Below, piece after piece: positions 49,687 through 57,851 of a DNA stretch of 64,000 nt; the stretch's first letter is position 1; every line of letters begins with the position of its first letter. Below the pieces are notes generated by a model. It saw nothing but the letters and a program-made list of their open reading frames with translations, did not search any database and was not told where the DNA came from. The stretch lies in assembly GCA_949297775.1 (NCBI GenBank), contig CASFTM010000004.1, forward strand, positions 62,001 through 126,000, written 5' to 3'. This DNA is from an uncultured bacterium (GTDB lineage: Bacteria; Elusimicrobiota; Elusimicrobia; Elusimicrobiales; Elusimicrobiaceae). The translations under genes and the position numbers were made by a program.

Positions 49687-52176
49687 ATGAAGAAAAAATT
49701 TAATGTTACCGGTATGACCTGCTCGGCCTGCCAAACCCATGTAGAGCGCGCCGTGGCCAAACTGCCCGGCGTGCGGTATGCATCGGTTAACTTGCTGCAA
49801 AACACCCTCCTCACGGAATACGATGAGGAACACCTATCTTCGCAAGATATCATCGCCGCCGTACGCGGGGCAGGGTATGACGCCTTCTGCCCCGGGGAAG
49901 AAACAGGCTTTTTATCCCCCCAACGGGCCGCCAAAGAAGAAGCCCGCAAACTAAAATACCGGTTTATTTGGTCTTTGGTCTTTTTAGTACCGCTGTTGTA
50001 TGTAGCGATGGGGCAGATGTTTTCGTGCCCGCTTCCAGTCCTATTGCATAAAAACCCTGGGCTTTTCGCCCTCGTGCAATTGTTGCTGACCCTTCCCGTA
50101 TTATCGGTAAACCGCAAATTTTTTACCAACGGATTCAAACGGTTGTTTTCTGGTGCCCCCAATATGGACAGTTTAATCGCGCTGGGTTCCGGCTCGGCAG
50201 CAGTGTTCGGCATATGGGGGCTGTGCAGTGTAATCTACTTAATGGGCGTTCCCAATATGGAAGCCGCCACGGAACGGGCCGTGCATTTGTATTTTGAATC
50301 GGCCGCGATGATTTTAACATTAGTTACATTGGGCAAATGGCTGGAAGCGCGGGCTAAAGTAAAAACTTCTGACGCCATCTCCGCTTTGGTACGATTGGTA
50401 CCGGCCGAGGCTTCCGTGCTGCGCGGCGGCAAAGAAGTTTCCGTCCCGGTGCAAGGGTTGGTGGCGGGAGATATCGTAGTCGTCCGTGCAGGAGAACGGA
50501 TTGCCGCTGACGGCGTGGTGGTAGAAGGCGGCGGCGCGGCGGATGAATCGGCCTTGACGGGAGAAAGTCTCCCGCAAGATAAACCCATTGGGGCCGAACT
50601 GGCCGCAGGCACTTTGCTGGCCAGCGGATATGTGGAACTGCGTGTGGAACGTACCGGGAAAGACACCGTTTTGGCCCAAATTATTACTTTAGTGGAAGAA
50701 GCCGCCGGAAGCAAGGCTCCTATCGCCCGGCTGGCAGACCGCGTAAGCGCCGTTTTTGTGCCAGCGGTGATAGCGGTAGCGCTCTTAACGCTTATTGTGT
50801 GGCTTTCGCAGGGAACCAGCTTTGGGTTTGCGTTGTCGTCGGCTATTTCCGTGTTGGTTATTTCGTGCCCGTGTGCGCTGGGGTTAGCCACCCCCACGGC
50901 TATTATGGTAGGCACCGGCAGTGCGGCCCGGCAGGGGATTTTAGTCAAATCGGCCGCCGCGCTGGAACGGGCCCATAAAGTAACAACTGTTGTGCTGGAC
51001 AAGACGGGCACCGTTACAACGGGGCAAATGCAGGTGGCGCGTGTATTGCCCGCAGCCGGCGTTACCGAAGGGCAGCTCCTGTGCCAGGCGGCTTCGTTGG
51101 AGCACTTTTCGCAACACCCGTTTGCACAGGCGTTATCTGCCTATGCGGAAAAACAAAATACGCCGCTTGTACAGCTGGCGGACTTTGAACTGCTTCCCGG
51201 GCGCGGAGTGCGCGCAAGGGAAGGGAATAACTGGCTGCTCGGCGGGAACTTGGCCCATATGCAAGATGCCGGCGTATCCGTGCCGGAAGGAGAAAAACGG
51301 CTGAAGGAAGAAGCTGCCGACGGGAAAACTCCGCTCTTCTTTGCACGCGGGAAACAGTTTTTGGGCACGGTGTCTTTTTCGGATACCATCAAACCTTCTG
51401 CGGCGGGAGCCGTCAGCCTGCTTAAAAAAATGCATTTAAAAGTTATCCTGCTTACGGGAGACAACGAACAAACCGCACGGCGCGTAGCGCAGGAAACGGA
51501 AATTGAGCACGTCATCGCCGGGGTACTGCCGCAAGAGAAAGAAGCTGTCGTACGCCGCCTGCAAAACGAAGGAGAAGTGGTGGCTATGGCCGGGGACGGC
51601 GTAAACGATGCCCCGGCATTGGTCCGCGCCGATGTAGGGATTGCCCTGGGAGCCGGCACGGACGTGGCGGTAGAATCGTCCGACATTGTTCTGATGAAAG
51701 ACAATTTAACCGGAGTAGCAACCGCCCTGCAGCTCAGCCGGGCGGTATTGCGCAACATCAAACAAAATTTATTTTGGGCGTTTATTTACAATGTGTTGGG
51801 TATTCCGCTGGCGGCGGGGGCGTTATACCTGCCGTTTGGCTGGAAGCTGAGCCCTATAGTGGCGGCTGCCGCCATGAGTTTAAGCTCCGTATGCGTAGTA
51901 ACAAATGCTTTGCGGCTCCGCTTTTTTAAACCGGCGCGCCTGCCTAGAAAAAAACCTCAGGAGAAACATATGCATAAAATATTAGTGATTGAAGGAATGG
52001 CTTGCCAACATTGCGCCAGCCATGTGGAACGCGCTTTAAATGCGCTGCCGGGAGTGCAGGCCAAAGTAGACTTAAGCAAAAAATGCGCCGAAGTGATTGC
52101 CGCAGAACCCATAGAGGACGATACGCTTAAAAAAGCCGTACAAGACGCCGGATACGAAGTAACCGCTATCCGCTGA
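49687..52176 (+). CDS. copA: Copper-exporting P1B-type ATPase with N- and C-terminal metal-binding domains
   Basis: 829 aa. N-terminal HMA domain (about 1-68) with GMTCSACQTH; eight membrane helices; actuator LTGESLPQDK (about 290); ISCPCALGLATPT with the CPC transport motif (about 393-405); VVLDKTGTVTTG with the phosphorylated Asp (about 437); and MAGDGVNDAPAL (about 635). The arrangement is that of Cu+ exporters (CopA, IB-1). Unusually, a second HMA domain sits at the very C-terminus (about 762-829, GMACQHCASH) after a basic linker. An internal ribosome site and ATG begin exactly at that domain. Acts at the inner membrane to expel Cu+. Confidence 0.95.
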   Translation: MKKKFNVTGMTCSACQTHVERAVAKLPGVRYASVNLLQNTLLTEYDEEHLSSQDIIAAVRGAGYDAFCPGEETGFLSPQRAAKEEARKLKYRFIWSLVFLVPLLYVAMGQMFSCPLPVLLHKNPGLFALVQLLLTLPVLSVNRKFFTNGFKRLFSGAPNMDSLIALGSGSAAVFGIWGLCSVIYLMGVPNMEAATERAVHLYFESAAMILTLVTLGKWLEARAKVKTSDAISALVRLVPAEASVLRGGKEVSVPVQGLVAGDIVVVRAGERIAADGVVVEGGGAADESALTGESLPQDKPIGAELAAGTLLASGYVELRVERTGKDTVLAQIITLVEEAAGSKAPIARLADRVSAVFVPAVIAVALLTLIVWLSQGTSFGFALSSAISVLVISCPCALGLATPTAIMVGTGSAARQGILVKSAAALERAHKVTTVVLDKTGTVTTGQMQVARVLPAAGVTEGQLLCQAASLEHFSQHPFAQALSAYAEKQNTPLVQLADFELLPGRGVRAREGNNWLLGGNLAHMQDAGVSVPEGEKRLKEEAADGKTPLFFARGKQFLGTVSFSDTIKPSAAGAVSLLKKMHLKVILLTGDNEQTARRVAQETEIEHVIAGVLPQEKEAVVRRLQNEGEVVAMAGDGVNDAPALVRADVGIALGAGTDVAVESSDIVLMKDNLTGVATALQLSRAVLRNIKQNLFWAFIYNVLGIPLAAGALYLPFGWKLSPIVAAAAMSLSSVCVVTNALRLRFFKPARLPRKKPQEKHMHKILVIEGMACQHCASHVERALNALPGVQAKVDLSKKCAEVIAAEPIEDDTLKKAVQDAGYEVTAIR
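51970..52176 (+). CDS. CopZ-like copper chaperone from an internal start within copA
   Basis: 68 aa in the copA frame. AGGAG (51959-51963) lies 6 nt before ATG 51970, a textbook ribosome site inside a coding region. Translation from it gives a complete, free HMA domain (MHKILVIEGMACQHCAS, CxxC about residues 12-15) of CopZ length. In E. coli a free CopZ is made from copA by ribosomal frameshifting, so a dual product is known in principle. That this start is used is an inference. Confidence 0.55.
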   Translation: MHKILVIEGMACQHCASHVERALNALPGVQAKVDLSKKCAEVIAAEPIEDDTLKKAVQDAGYEVTAIR

Positions 52177-52206
52177 CCCCGGCATAAAAAGAACCGCCGT
52201 AACATT

Positions 52207-52228
52207 CGCCGCATTTTAAAATGCGGCG
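52207..52228. repeat. 22-bp perfect palindrome
   Basis: CGCCGCATTTT and its complement with no spacer, between copA and the FAD-protein gene. No T-run follows, so it is not an obvious terminator. Could be an operator. Confidence 0.6.
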
Positions 52229-52259
52229 GACAAACATCTTAGCTATTTGTAGATTTTTA

Positions 52260-53327
52260 ATGACAGAACCTATATTTGATGTAGTTATCTTGGGGCTTGG
52301 TCCGGCAGGCAGCACACTGGCGCGGCTGTTAAGCAACAGAAAAGTTTTATGCCTGGATAAAAAGACCTTTCATCCCGGCGGTTTTGAAAAACCCTGCGGG
52401 GGATTGCTGGCGCCGGACGCGCAAAAAGCGTTGGCCCGGTTCGATTTAACATTACCTAAATCCGTGCTGGTGGACCCCCAGCTTTTTGCCGTACGCACAA
52501 TTGACCTCTCCACCGGGCTGATCCGCCATTACCAACGGTTCTATATGAATATGGACCGGCAAAAATTTGACCATTGGCTCCAAACGCTTATTCCGCCAGC
52601 CGTACAAATAAGCCGTGGCGCCCAGGTTACGCAGCTAGGCCGGTGCGCAGACGGATTATTTGAAGTAATATACCGCCAAAACGGGCAGAAAAAAACAGCC
52701 CTTGCCAAAAGAATAGTGGGAGCAGACGGAGCGGACTCATTGGCGCGCAGGACCTTTTTCCCGCAACACCGGGTGCGCAGTTATGTAGCGCTGCAGCAAT
52801 GGTTCCAAGAAGAACACAAAAGTCCTTTCTATTCCTGTATTTTTGATCCGAAAGAAACCGATTGTTACTCTTGGTCCGTATCCAAAGACGGGTATTTTAT
52901 TTTTGGCGGGGCGTATCCGGCGGAAGGCTGCCGGGCCCGCTTTGAACGTCAAAAAAACGCGTTTAAAAAATACGGTTTCCAATTTGGAACTCCGCTTAAA
53001 ACAGAAGCTTGCCGCGTGTTACGCCCGGCAGGCTGGCGGCAGTTCTGTCTGGGAGAAAACGGCGTATTTTTAATTGGCGAAGCGGCGGGCTTCATCAGCC
53101 CCAGCAGTTTAGAAGGCTTCTCCAGTGCAATGATTAGCGCACAAAAATTAGCTGCCGCCCTCCTGCCCGCTCCCTGCGCGGATGAACACCGCCGCTATGC
53201 ACGAGGGTCCTTGCTCCTACGGCTTAAGCTTTGGGGCAAACTGCTAAAATGCCCCTTTATGTATCAGCCTCTTCTTCGCAAAGCGGTAATGGAAAGCGGC
53301 CTGGCAGGTATTACTATCATTCGGTAA
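52260..53327 (+). CDS. FAD-dependent oxidoreductase, geranylgeranyl-reductase-like
   Basis: 355 aa from ATG 52260; a start 13 codons earlier lies inside the palindrome and is not favoured. N-terminal Rossmann FAD motif DVVILGLGPAGSTLARLL (about 6-23), KPCGGLL (about 44-50, the GGR-family motif after the FAD fold), IVGADGADSLARR (about 155-167) and FLIGEAAGFISPSSLEG (about 272-288). This matches the digeranylgeranylglycerophospholipid reductase/CbrA-like branch, which reduces isoprenoid or related lipids, but many members have unknown substrates. It has its own terminator. Confidence 0.85.
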   Translation: MTEPIFDVVILGLGPAGSTLARLLSNRKVLCLDKKTFHPGGFEKPCGGLLAPDAQKALARFDLTLPKSVLVDPQLFAVRTIDLSTGLIRHYQRFYMNMDRQKFDHWLQTLIPPAVQISRGAQVTQLGRCADGLFEVIYRQNGQKKTALAKRIVGADGADSLARRTFFPQHRVRSYVALQQWFQEEHKSPFYSCIFDPKETDCYSWSVSKDGYFIFGGAYPAEGCRARFERQKNAFKKYGFQFGTPLKTEACRVLRPAGWRQFCLGENGVFLIGEAAGFISPSSLEGFSSAMISAQKLAAALLPAPCADEHRRYARGSLLLRLKLWGKLLKCPFMYQPLLRKAVMESGLAGITIIR

Positions 53328-53343
53328 TGAAAATTTAAATAAA

Positions 53344-53376
53344 AACAAGCCGGAGCCTTTTTCGCTCCGGCTTGTT
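53344..53376 (+). terminator. Terminator
   Basis: AACAAGCCGGAGC / GCTCCGGCTTGTT, 13-bp stem, 7-nt loop; T-run after it is short. Confidence 0.8.
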
Positions 53377-53427
53377 TGTGCAAGTTTTATTTAAGGGCCA
53401 CCTGTCAGCCCGCAGCTTTGAGAAATT

Positions 53428-54027
53428 TTACAATAGTCCCCGCCGAAGCAATTCGGTCCGCAGGTTTTCCCCCCCATTAAAACATATAGCGTCAAACCCC
53501 AGGTGAGCGGCTTCCGACACATTGGCGGCATTGTCGTCTATAAATACGCAATTGGACGAACGCAGCTCATAACGCTTGAGCAAGCGTGCGTAAATAGCCG
53601 GATCCGGTTTTACCAGGCGTTCTTCCCCGGATACGACAATTCCGTCAAATAAATTTAAAAAATCATATTTTGCCCGCGCAATGGGAAACGTTTCCGCCGA
53701 CCAATTCGTCAGCGCATACAGCCGATACCCTTTTTCTTTCAGTTCTTTGAGTACCGCTACCGAAGCCTTTATCGGGCCGCCCAGCATTTCATCCCAACGC
53801 TTAAAATAATCGTCAATCTGCGGCGAATATTTAGGATACTTTTCTTTCGCCACGGCTAAGCCCTGGGCAAACGGCCGGCCGGCATCTTGCTGGGTATTCC
53901 ACTGCGGAGTGCAAACATTGGACAAGAACCATTCCATTTCTTCTTCGGAACCAAAAATTTTCTTATATAGATGACGCGGGTTCCAATCAATCAATACGCC
54001 GCCTAAATCAAAAATAATATCTTTCAT
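53428..54027 (-). CDS. HAD-superfamily hydrolase (YihX-like)
   Basis: 199 aa, start at ATG 54027 after AAGGGGGA; the upstream extension has no ribosome site. HAD motif I IIFDLGGVLIDW (nucleophile Asp about 6), motif II YALTNWS (about 103-109), motif III Lys (ERLVKPDPAIY, about 138-148) and motif IV VFIDDNAANV (about 163-172). The alpha-helical cap is of type C1. This is the variant-3 class IA group that includes sugar phosphatases. Substrate unknown. It follows purA by 84 bp on the same strand, with a terminator between them. Confidence 0.9.
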   Translation of the reverse strand: MKDIIFDLGGVLIDWNPRHLYKKIFGSEEEMEWFLSNVCTPQWNTQQDAGRPFAQGLAVAKEKYPKYSPQIDDYFKRWDEMLGGPIKASVAVLKELKEKGYRLYALTNWSAETFPIARAKYDFLNLFDGIVVSGEERLVKPDPAIYARLLKRYELRSSNCVFIDDNAANVSEAAHLGFDAICFNGGENLRTELLRRGLL

Positions 54028-54082
54028 AAATCCCCCTTTTTTTATTATACCCCCGTGGGCCGAAATGCGCAACACCGCCTGA

Positions 54083-54106
54083 AAAAGCCCCGCCAAAGCG
54101 GGGCTT
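54083..54106 (-). terminator. Terminator after purA
   Basis: AAGCCCCGC / GCGGGGCTT with loop CAAA; on the minus strand followed by TTTC. Confidence 0.7.
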
Positions 54107-54111
54107 ATATC

Positions 54112-55128
54112 CTATAGCACCAAGGTGTCTTCCATATCCGGCCCGGTGGAAATAAGCGCAATTTCCGGATGCGGATAAGTGCGGGCGCAAAGTTGTTTCA
54201 GGCCTTCCAAAAACGCCTGCGCCTGCGGTGTAAAGTCCGCATACGATTTCACCCGGTCGTTGCCGGGAAACATATCCATATGCGTCAAAGCGATTTTGGT
54301 GCAGTTGTTAATCATAATAGCCCGCGCGGCGGAACGTTTTTCAAACGCACCGATACGGCGCAGCCGCTTGCTGACGCTGCCAATTTCGTGCCCTTTGGTA
54401 TGATAGACTTCCAGTTCTTTTTCGTCGGTCAATTCCTGTTCCAGCGGGCCGGGGCCTACGCGGGTGATGTAGGGCTTAAACACCACATACACGTCCCGCA
54501 CGGACTTGGGGCCAAGGCCGGCCTCGCCCAAGAAAGTGCTGGCGGTCGTATCGCGCGACGTTACAAACGGATATTCCCCGTGCAGCAAGGAAAGTTTAAT
54601 CCCCTGCGTGCCTTCCAGCAAGATTTGCCCGCCTTTGTCCAAACATCCGTTTAAGAGTTCGGGCACATCTTGAATAAAATCTTTTAAAAGAGGTTCGTCT
54701 TTGGCAAACTTAATATCGCGCCGTTCAATACGCTCGCGTACGGCCTGGCCTAAGCCGGTGCCCACGCTGCCGATATGCTGCATAAAGTGGGAAGCGCCCT
54801 TTTCGGCGGCGGTTTGTTCGTCGGAAATTAATACGGCGTACGGGTCAATAATCAAGCGGTCGCGCGTACCGGTGATTTTGACTTCATCCAAAAGCCACTG
54901 CGTTTTTGTATACGCGCCGGCACCCAACACCAGTTTTGTTTTTGGATTTAAAAAACCGGACGGAATATTTTTAAGCGTATAAGATTTACCGTCCTGCACA
55001 ACGGTGTGCCCGGCATTGGGGCCGCCCACGCGCACACAATAATCGTAATTGCCTTTATAAGATAAATACGCGGAAATTTTGCCTTTTCCTTCATCGCCGG
55101 CTTGACCGCCGCAGACAATATCAATCAT
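54112..55128 (-). CDS. purA: Adenylosuccinate synthetase, short form
   Basis: 338 aa from ATG 55128 (GGAGGG before it). Condenses IMP and aspartate using GTP in AMP synthesis. GGQAGDEGKGKI (about 6-17) is the P-loop, VGGPNAGHTV (about 33-42) contains the catalytic His, LEGTQGIKLSL (about 170-180) the IMP site, and TRVGPGPL the aspartate loop. Most bacterial PurA are about 430 aa; this is the short form known from archaea and some thermophiles. Its start overlaps the purB stop by 8 bp, so the two AMP-pathway enzymes are coupled. Confidence 0.94.
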   Translation of the reverse strand: MIDIVCGGQAGDEGKGKISAYLSYKGNYDYCVRVGGPNAGHTVVQDGKSYTLKNIPSGFLNPKTKLVLGAGAYTKTQWLLDEVKITGTRDRLIIDPYAVLISDEQTAAEKGASHFMQHIGSVGTGLGQAVRERIERRDIKFAKDEPLLKDFIQDVPELLNGCLDKGGQILLEGTQGIKLSLLHGEYPFVTSRDTTASTFLGEAGLGPKSVRDVYVVFKPYITRVGPGPLEQELTDEKELEVYHTKGHEIGSVSKRLRRIGAFEKRSAARAIMINNCTKIALTHMDMFPGNDRVKSYADFTPQAQAFLEGLKQLCARTYPHPEIALISTGPDMEDTLVL

Positions 55129-56515
55129 ATTTTCCCTCCGCAAGTTCACGTGCAAGGCCCTTATATTGTTCGGGCGTCAGCGCACGCAGTTTTGTCCGGG
55201 TTGCTTCGTCTACGGGCAACCCTGCTATAAATTCTTTCCACAGGGACGGAGTTATTTCCCGCCCGCGGGTAAAATCCCGCATTTGTTCGTACGCGCGGGA
55301 ATATCCCGCCGCGCGCAAAACGGTCTGCACCGCTTCCGCCAATACTTCGGGATGAGCGTTTACTTCTTCCCGGGCGGCGGTTCGGTCAAATGAAATTTTG
55401 GTTAACCCTTTTAATACCGATTGGTACGCCACCAACGCATAGCCAAACGCCACCGCCATATTGCGAAGCACCGTAGAATCCGATAGATCCCGCTGCAAAC
55501 GCGAAACCGGCAGCTTGCGCGAAAAAAGTTCAAAAAGAGCGTCCGCCAACTGCAAATTGCCTTCGGCGTTTTCAAAATCAATCGGGTTGACTTTTTGCGG
55601 CATAGTAGAGGAACCCACTTCGCCCGGAGCGGTTTTTTGGCGCACCAAACCCGCCGAAATATACTGCCACATATCCCGGCAAAAATCCAGCAAAATCACG
55701 TCTATCCGGCGCAGATTATCAAACAGCTCGGCATAACTGTCGCGATTGTCCACCTGGGTAGTAACAGGCGACAGAACCAATTTTATTTTGCGCCCGCGGT
55801 TTAACCGCGCCGCCATTTGTTTAACGGTCCGTTGCCAATGCCCCCCCGGAAAAGCCGCTAAATGCGCGTTAAAATTTCCCACCGCTCCGCCAAATTTAAA
55901 CGAAACCGTCCGTTTTTTAAGTGCGTCCAATTGGCGGGCCAACCGGTATTCAAACACGCGGATTTCTTTGCCAAAGGTCGTCGGTACAGCGGGCTGCCCG
56001 TGCGTGCGGGCCAGCAGGACGGATCCCGCTTCTTTGCGGGCCAGTTTTGCCAATTCCTTTTGCAGCCGAATTAAGGCGGGGAGCAAGGCTTTTTCCACCC
56101 CGTCCGACAGCAACACCGCATACGAAGCGCTGTTTACATCTTCGCTGGTTAAAGCAAAATGCAGCCAGCCCAAGCGGTCTTGTAACGAAGTTTTTCCCAG
56201 TTTTAGCCGCAGAAAATATTCTACGGCTTTGACATCGTGTTTGGTGGCGGGAATGTTTTGAAAGCCGTCAAATTCCAACGCGCGAAGGATTTCCAAATCT
56301 CTTTCGGACAATAGGCAAACCTCCGCCAAAAGCTGGCGTTCTTTTACAGTAAGCGGCTTAAATTTGGGAAGTTTTAAATCGGATAAGATTTCCAACCACA
56401 TGCATTCCACGCGCACGCGGGATGCAGTGAAGGCGGCTTCGCTCATCACACTGCTGAGCGCGCCCAGTCTGCCGCTATAGCGGCCGTCCAACGGGCACAG
56501 CGCCGGTATTTTCAT
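55121..56515 (-). CDS. purB: Adenylosuccinate lyase
   Basis: 464 aa, fumarase/aspartase superfamily. Cleaves adenylosuccinate to AMP and SAICAR to AICAR. LCPLDGRYSGRL at the N-terminus and TSEDVNSASYAVLL (about 123-136) match the E. coli-type PurB (about 456 aa) rather than the shorter Bacillus type; ARTHGQPAVPTTFGKE (about 175-190) has the catalytic His and GSSTMPQKVNPIDFEN (about 305-320) is the family signature. No ribosome site: TGCTAAAAT ends 6 nt before the ATG, suggesting a leaderless operon with purA. Confidence 0.95.
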   Translation of the reverse strand: MKIPALCPLDGRYSGRLGALSSVMSEAAFTASRVRVECMWLEILSDLKLPKFKPLTVKERQLLAEVCLLSERDLEILRALEFDGFQNIPATKHDVKAVEYFLRLKLGKTSLQDRLGWLHFALTSEDVNSASYAVLLSDGVEKALLPALIRLQKELAKLARKEAGSVLLARTHGQPAVPTTFGKEIRVFEYRLARQLDALKKRTVSFKFGGAVGNFNAHLAAFPGGHWQRTVKQMAARLNRGRKIKLVLSPVTTQVDNRDSYAELFDNLRRIDVILLDFCRDMWQYISAGLVRQKTAPGEVGSSTMPQKVNPIDFENAEGNLQLADALFELFSRKLPVSRLQRDLSDSTVLRNMAVAFGYALVAYQSVLKGLTKISFDRTAAREEVNAHPEVLAEAVQTVLRAAGYSRAYEQMRDFTRGREITPSLWKEFIAGLPVDEATRTKLRALTPEQYKGLARELAEGKYD

Positions 56516-56521
56516 ATTTAT

Positions 56522-56530
56522 ATTTTAGCA
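56522..56530 (-). promoter_or_regulatory. Extended -10 of the purB-purA operon, probable leaderless
   Basis: TGCTAAAAT on the minus strand, 6 nt before the ATG at 56515. Confidence 0.6.
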
Positions 56531-56597
56531 AATTTCCCCTATGCGCCGCCGCAAAAGAAGGGGCTCCTTTTCCGTTTCTATAGCGTCCACCCCCGGC

Positions 56598-56668
56598 ATT
56601 GGGCCCCGCGCATTACCCGCTGTACGTTCCCCAGAAAACACCTCGTTATTACAATGGTGCACTATTTC
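56598..56668 (+). repeat. Very degenerate copy of the approximately 85-bp repeat
   Basis: Only scattered landmarks remain (TTACCCGCTG, CTCGTTATTA, GCACTATTTC) before AAAAAGGAAGC, which also follows copy 2 in the first island. Confidence 0.35.
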
Positions 56669-56727
56669 AAAAAGGAAGCTGTTTCCGTGTGTGCTTATGC
56701 TGTGGAAGTGTCATTGCTGTTGCCGTT

Positions 56728-56857
56728 TAACCGCCCCTTTTGTCCCGCCTTTAAAAAGCGTTTTAAACGGATTAGGAATTTTATTTGTTTGAGCGCGGGG
56801 AACCGCGCGAGTTGTAAAATTCCCCGTTTAAAACTGCTTTTTATGGGACCATTTATT
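56728..56857 (+). repeat. Long three-part hairpin element, copy 2
   Basis: Outer stem GTTTTAAACGG / CCGTTTAAAAC (56760-56770 / 56824-56834), middle stem GGAATTTTA / TAAAATTCC (56775-56783 / 56815-56823), apical stem GCGCGG / CCGCGC with a GGAA loop (56793-56808). The flanks CGCCCCTTTTGTCCCG and CTTTTTATGGGACC match copy 1, and the internal loops TTTGAG and CGAGTT are identical. Confidence 0.8.
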
Positions 56858-56892
56858 CCCCGCTTGGAAGTGATTTTTATGGGGCCCTGGGC
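56858..56892 (+). repeat. Extra 3' arm of the hairpin element (copy 1 type)
   Basis: CCCCGCTTGGAAGTGATTTT and following TATGGGGCCCTGGG repeat the right arm of copy 1 (38402-38435), not of copy 2, so the second island is a mosaic. Confidence 0.7.
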
Positions 56893-56968
56893 CGGGGCTC
56901 CCCTCTCTATGCCCGTTAACACGATTAAGCCACACTATTTCCGATATGTCGCGCTCTAACGAAACACA
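56893..56968 (+). repeat. Approximately 85-bp dispersed repeat, copy 4
   Basis: GGGCTCCCCTCTCTATGCCC, then GTTAACACGATTAAGCCACA and CCGATATGTCGCGCTCTAAC. Confidence 0.75.
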
Positions 56969-57035
56969 GCCCAGTGCCTAGCCTATGCCTGCTAACGCAG
57001 CTACTTTCGGCCACACTGTTTCAGAAATGACACAC
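56969..57035 (+). repeat. Approximately 85-bp dispersed repeat, copy 5 (degenerate)
   Basis: GCCCAGTGCCTAGCCTATGC, CTGCTAACGCAG, GGCCACACTGTTTCAGAAAT. Confidence 0.6.
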
Positions 57036-57110
57036 CCTACCACAGCAGCCTTCCGGCCCTCAGAATGTGCGCAGAATTTTGTTCTTTCAGAAATGGCTGG
57101 CAGACAAAAT

Positions 57111-57133
57111 AAAAACCCCGCGCTAGCGCGGGG
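57111..57133 (-). terminator. Terminator of the secreted protein gene
   Basis: Palindrome CCCCGCGCTAGCGCGGGG; on the minus strand followed by TTTTTATTTT. Confidence 0.88.
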
Positions 57134-57141
57134 TAACATTT

Positions 57142-57750
57142 TTACATCATGGTTTGGAAGGGATTCTCTTCGCAATGGTTGCGGCAAATATCCAAAATAT
57201 ATTCGCTTGTTTCAAAAGCCAGCCGAATGGATTTATCTTCTTTGGTCCAGTTTTCAAACCATACCATTACCGTATTTCCTTGCTGTTCCACGCGGGGATT
57301 AACAAGACTAAATTCCGCAAAATCCCCTCGTAAAAGGGCACGCAGCTTCAAAAAACTTTCTTCACTCATATAAGGCAAGTCCAAAGGATAGTCCGCCACT
57401 ATGGCATAAGGGGCAAACAATTCATTTCGGTTTGCTTCCAGCTGCAGCCATTGCCGGCGGCCTATCAGCAGAGCGTGCAACGTTTGCAGCTGCCGTTGAG
57501 CGTCTTTACCCCACTTTCTTTTTGCTTCCGGGAATACAATACCTTCCGGGGTCATAATTTGTTCGTAACAAAAAGCTTCATAGCTTTCTTCCCGGGCCTT
57601 GCGTACGCCGAACCAACTTTCCGGGCGGCCTAAAGGATGGGCTTCTTGTTCGGCCTTTTTCACCAATGCCGCCCACTGGGGCAAATCCTGCCCAAGGACC
57701 GGCAACACACAAGCCGCCACCAACCCCAGGACTAAAATATATTTTTTCAT
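57142..57750 (-). CDS. Small secreted protein of unknown function
   Basis: 202 aa from ATG 57750 (AAGGAG, 6 nt spacing); a start five codons upstream is less well placed. Signal peptide about 1-20 (ending PVLGQ). The mature part is mainly helical with many aromatic residues (Trp at about 25, 46, 80, 98, 166, 169) and one late Cys pair (CRNHC, about 188-192). No family recognised. It has its own terminator and follows rpsI on the same strand, separated by a terminator. Confidence 0.8.
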   Translation of the reverse strand: MKKYILVLGLVAACVLPVLGQDLPQWAALVKKAEQEAHPLGRPESWFGVRKAREESYEAFCYEQIMTPEGIVFPEAKRKWGKDAQRQLQTLHALLIGRRQWLQLEANRNELFAPYAIVADYPLDLPYMSEESFLKLRALLRGDFAEFSLVNPRVEQQGNTVMVWFENWTKEDKSIRLAFETSEYILDICRNHCEENPFQTMM

Positions 57751-57784
57751 CAAAGGCTCCTTCACAAAAGATGTATATCCTATT

Positions 57785-57818
57785 ATTTAAAACCCCCACT
57801 CGTGCAGAGCGGGGGTAC
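57785..57818 (-). terminator. Terminator of the rplM-rpsI operon
   Basis: ACCCCCGCTC / GAGTGGGGGT on the minus strand, followed by TTTT. Confidence 0.85.
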
Positions 57819-57851
57819 AAAACACAACTCCTGCAAGTTTCCAGCAAACGA

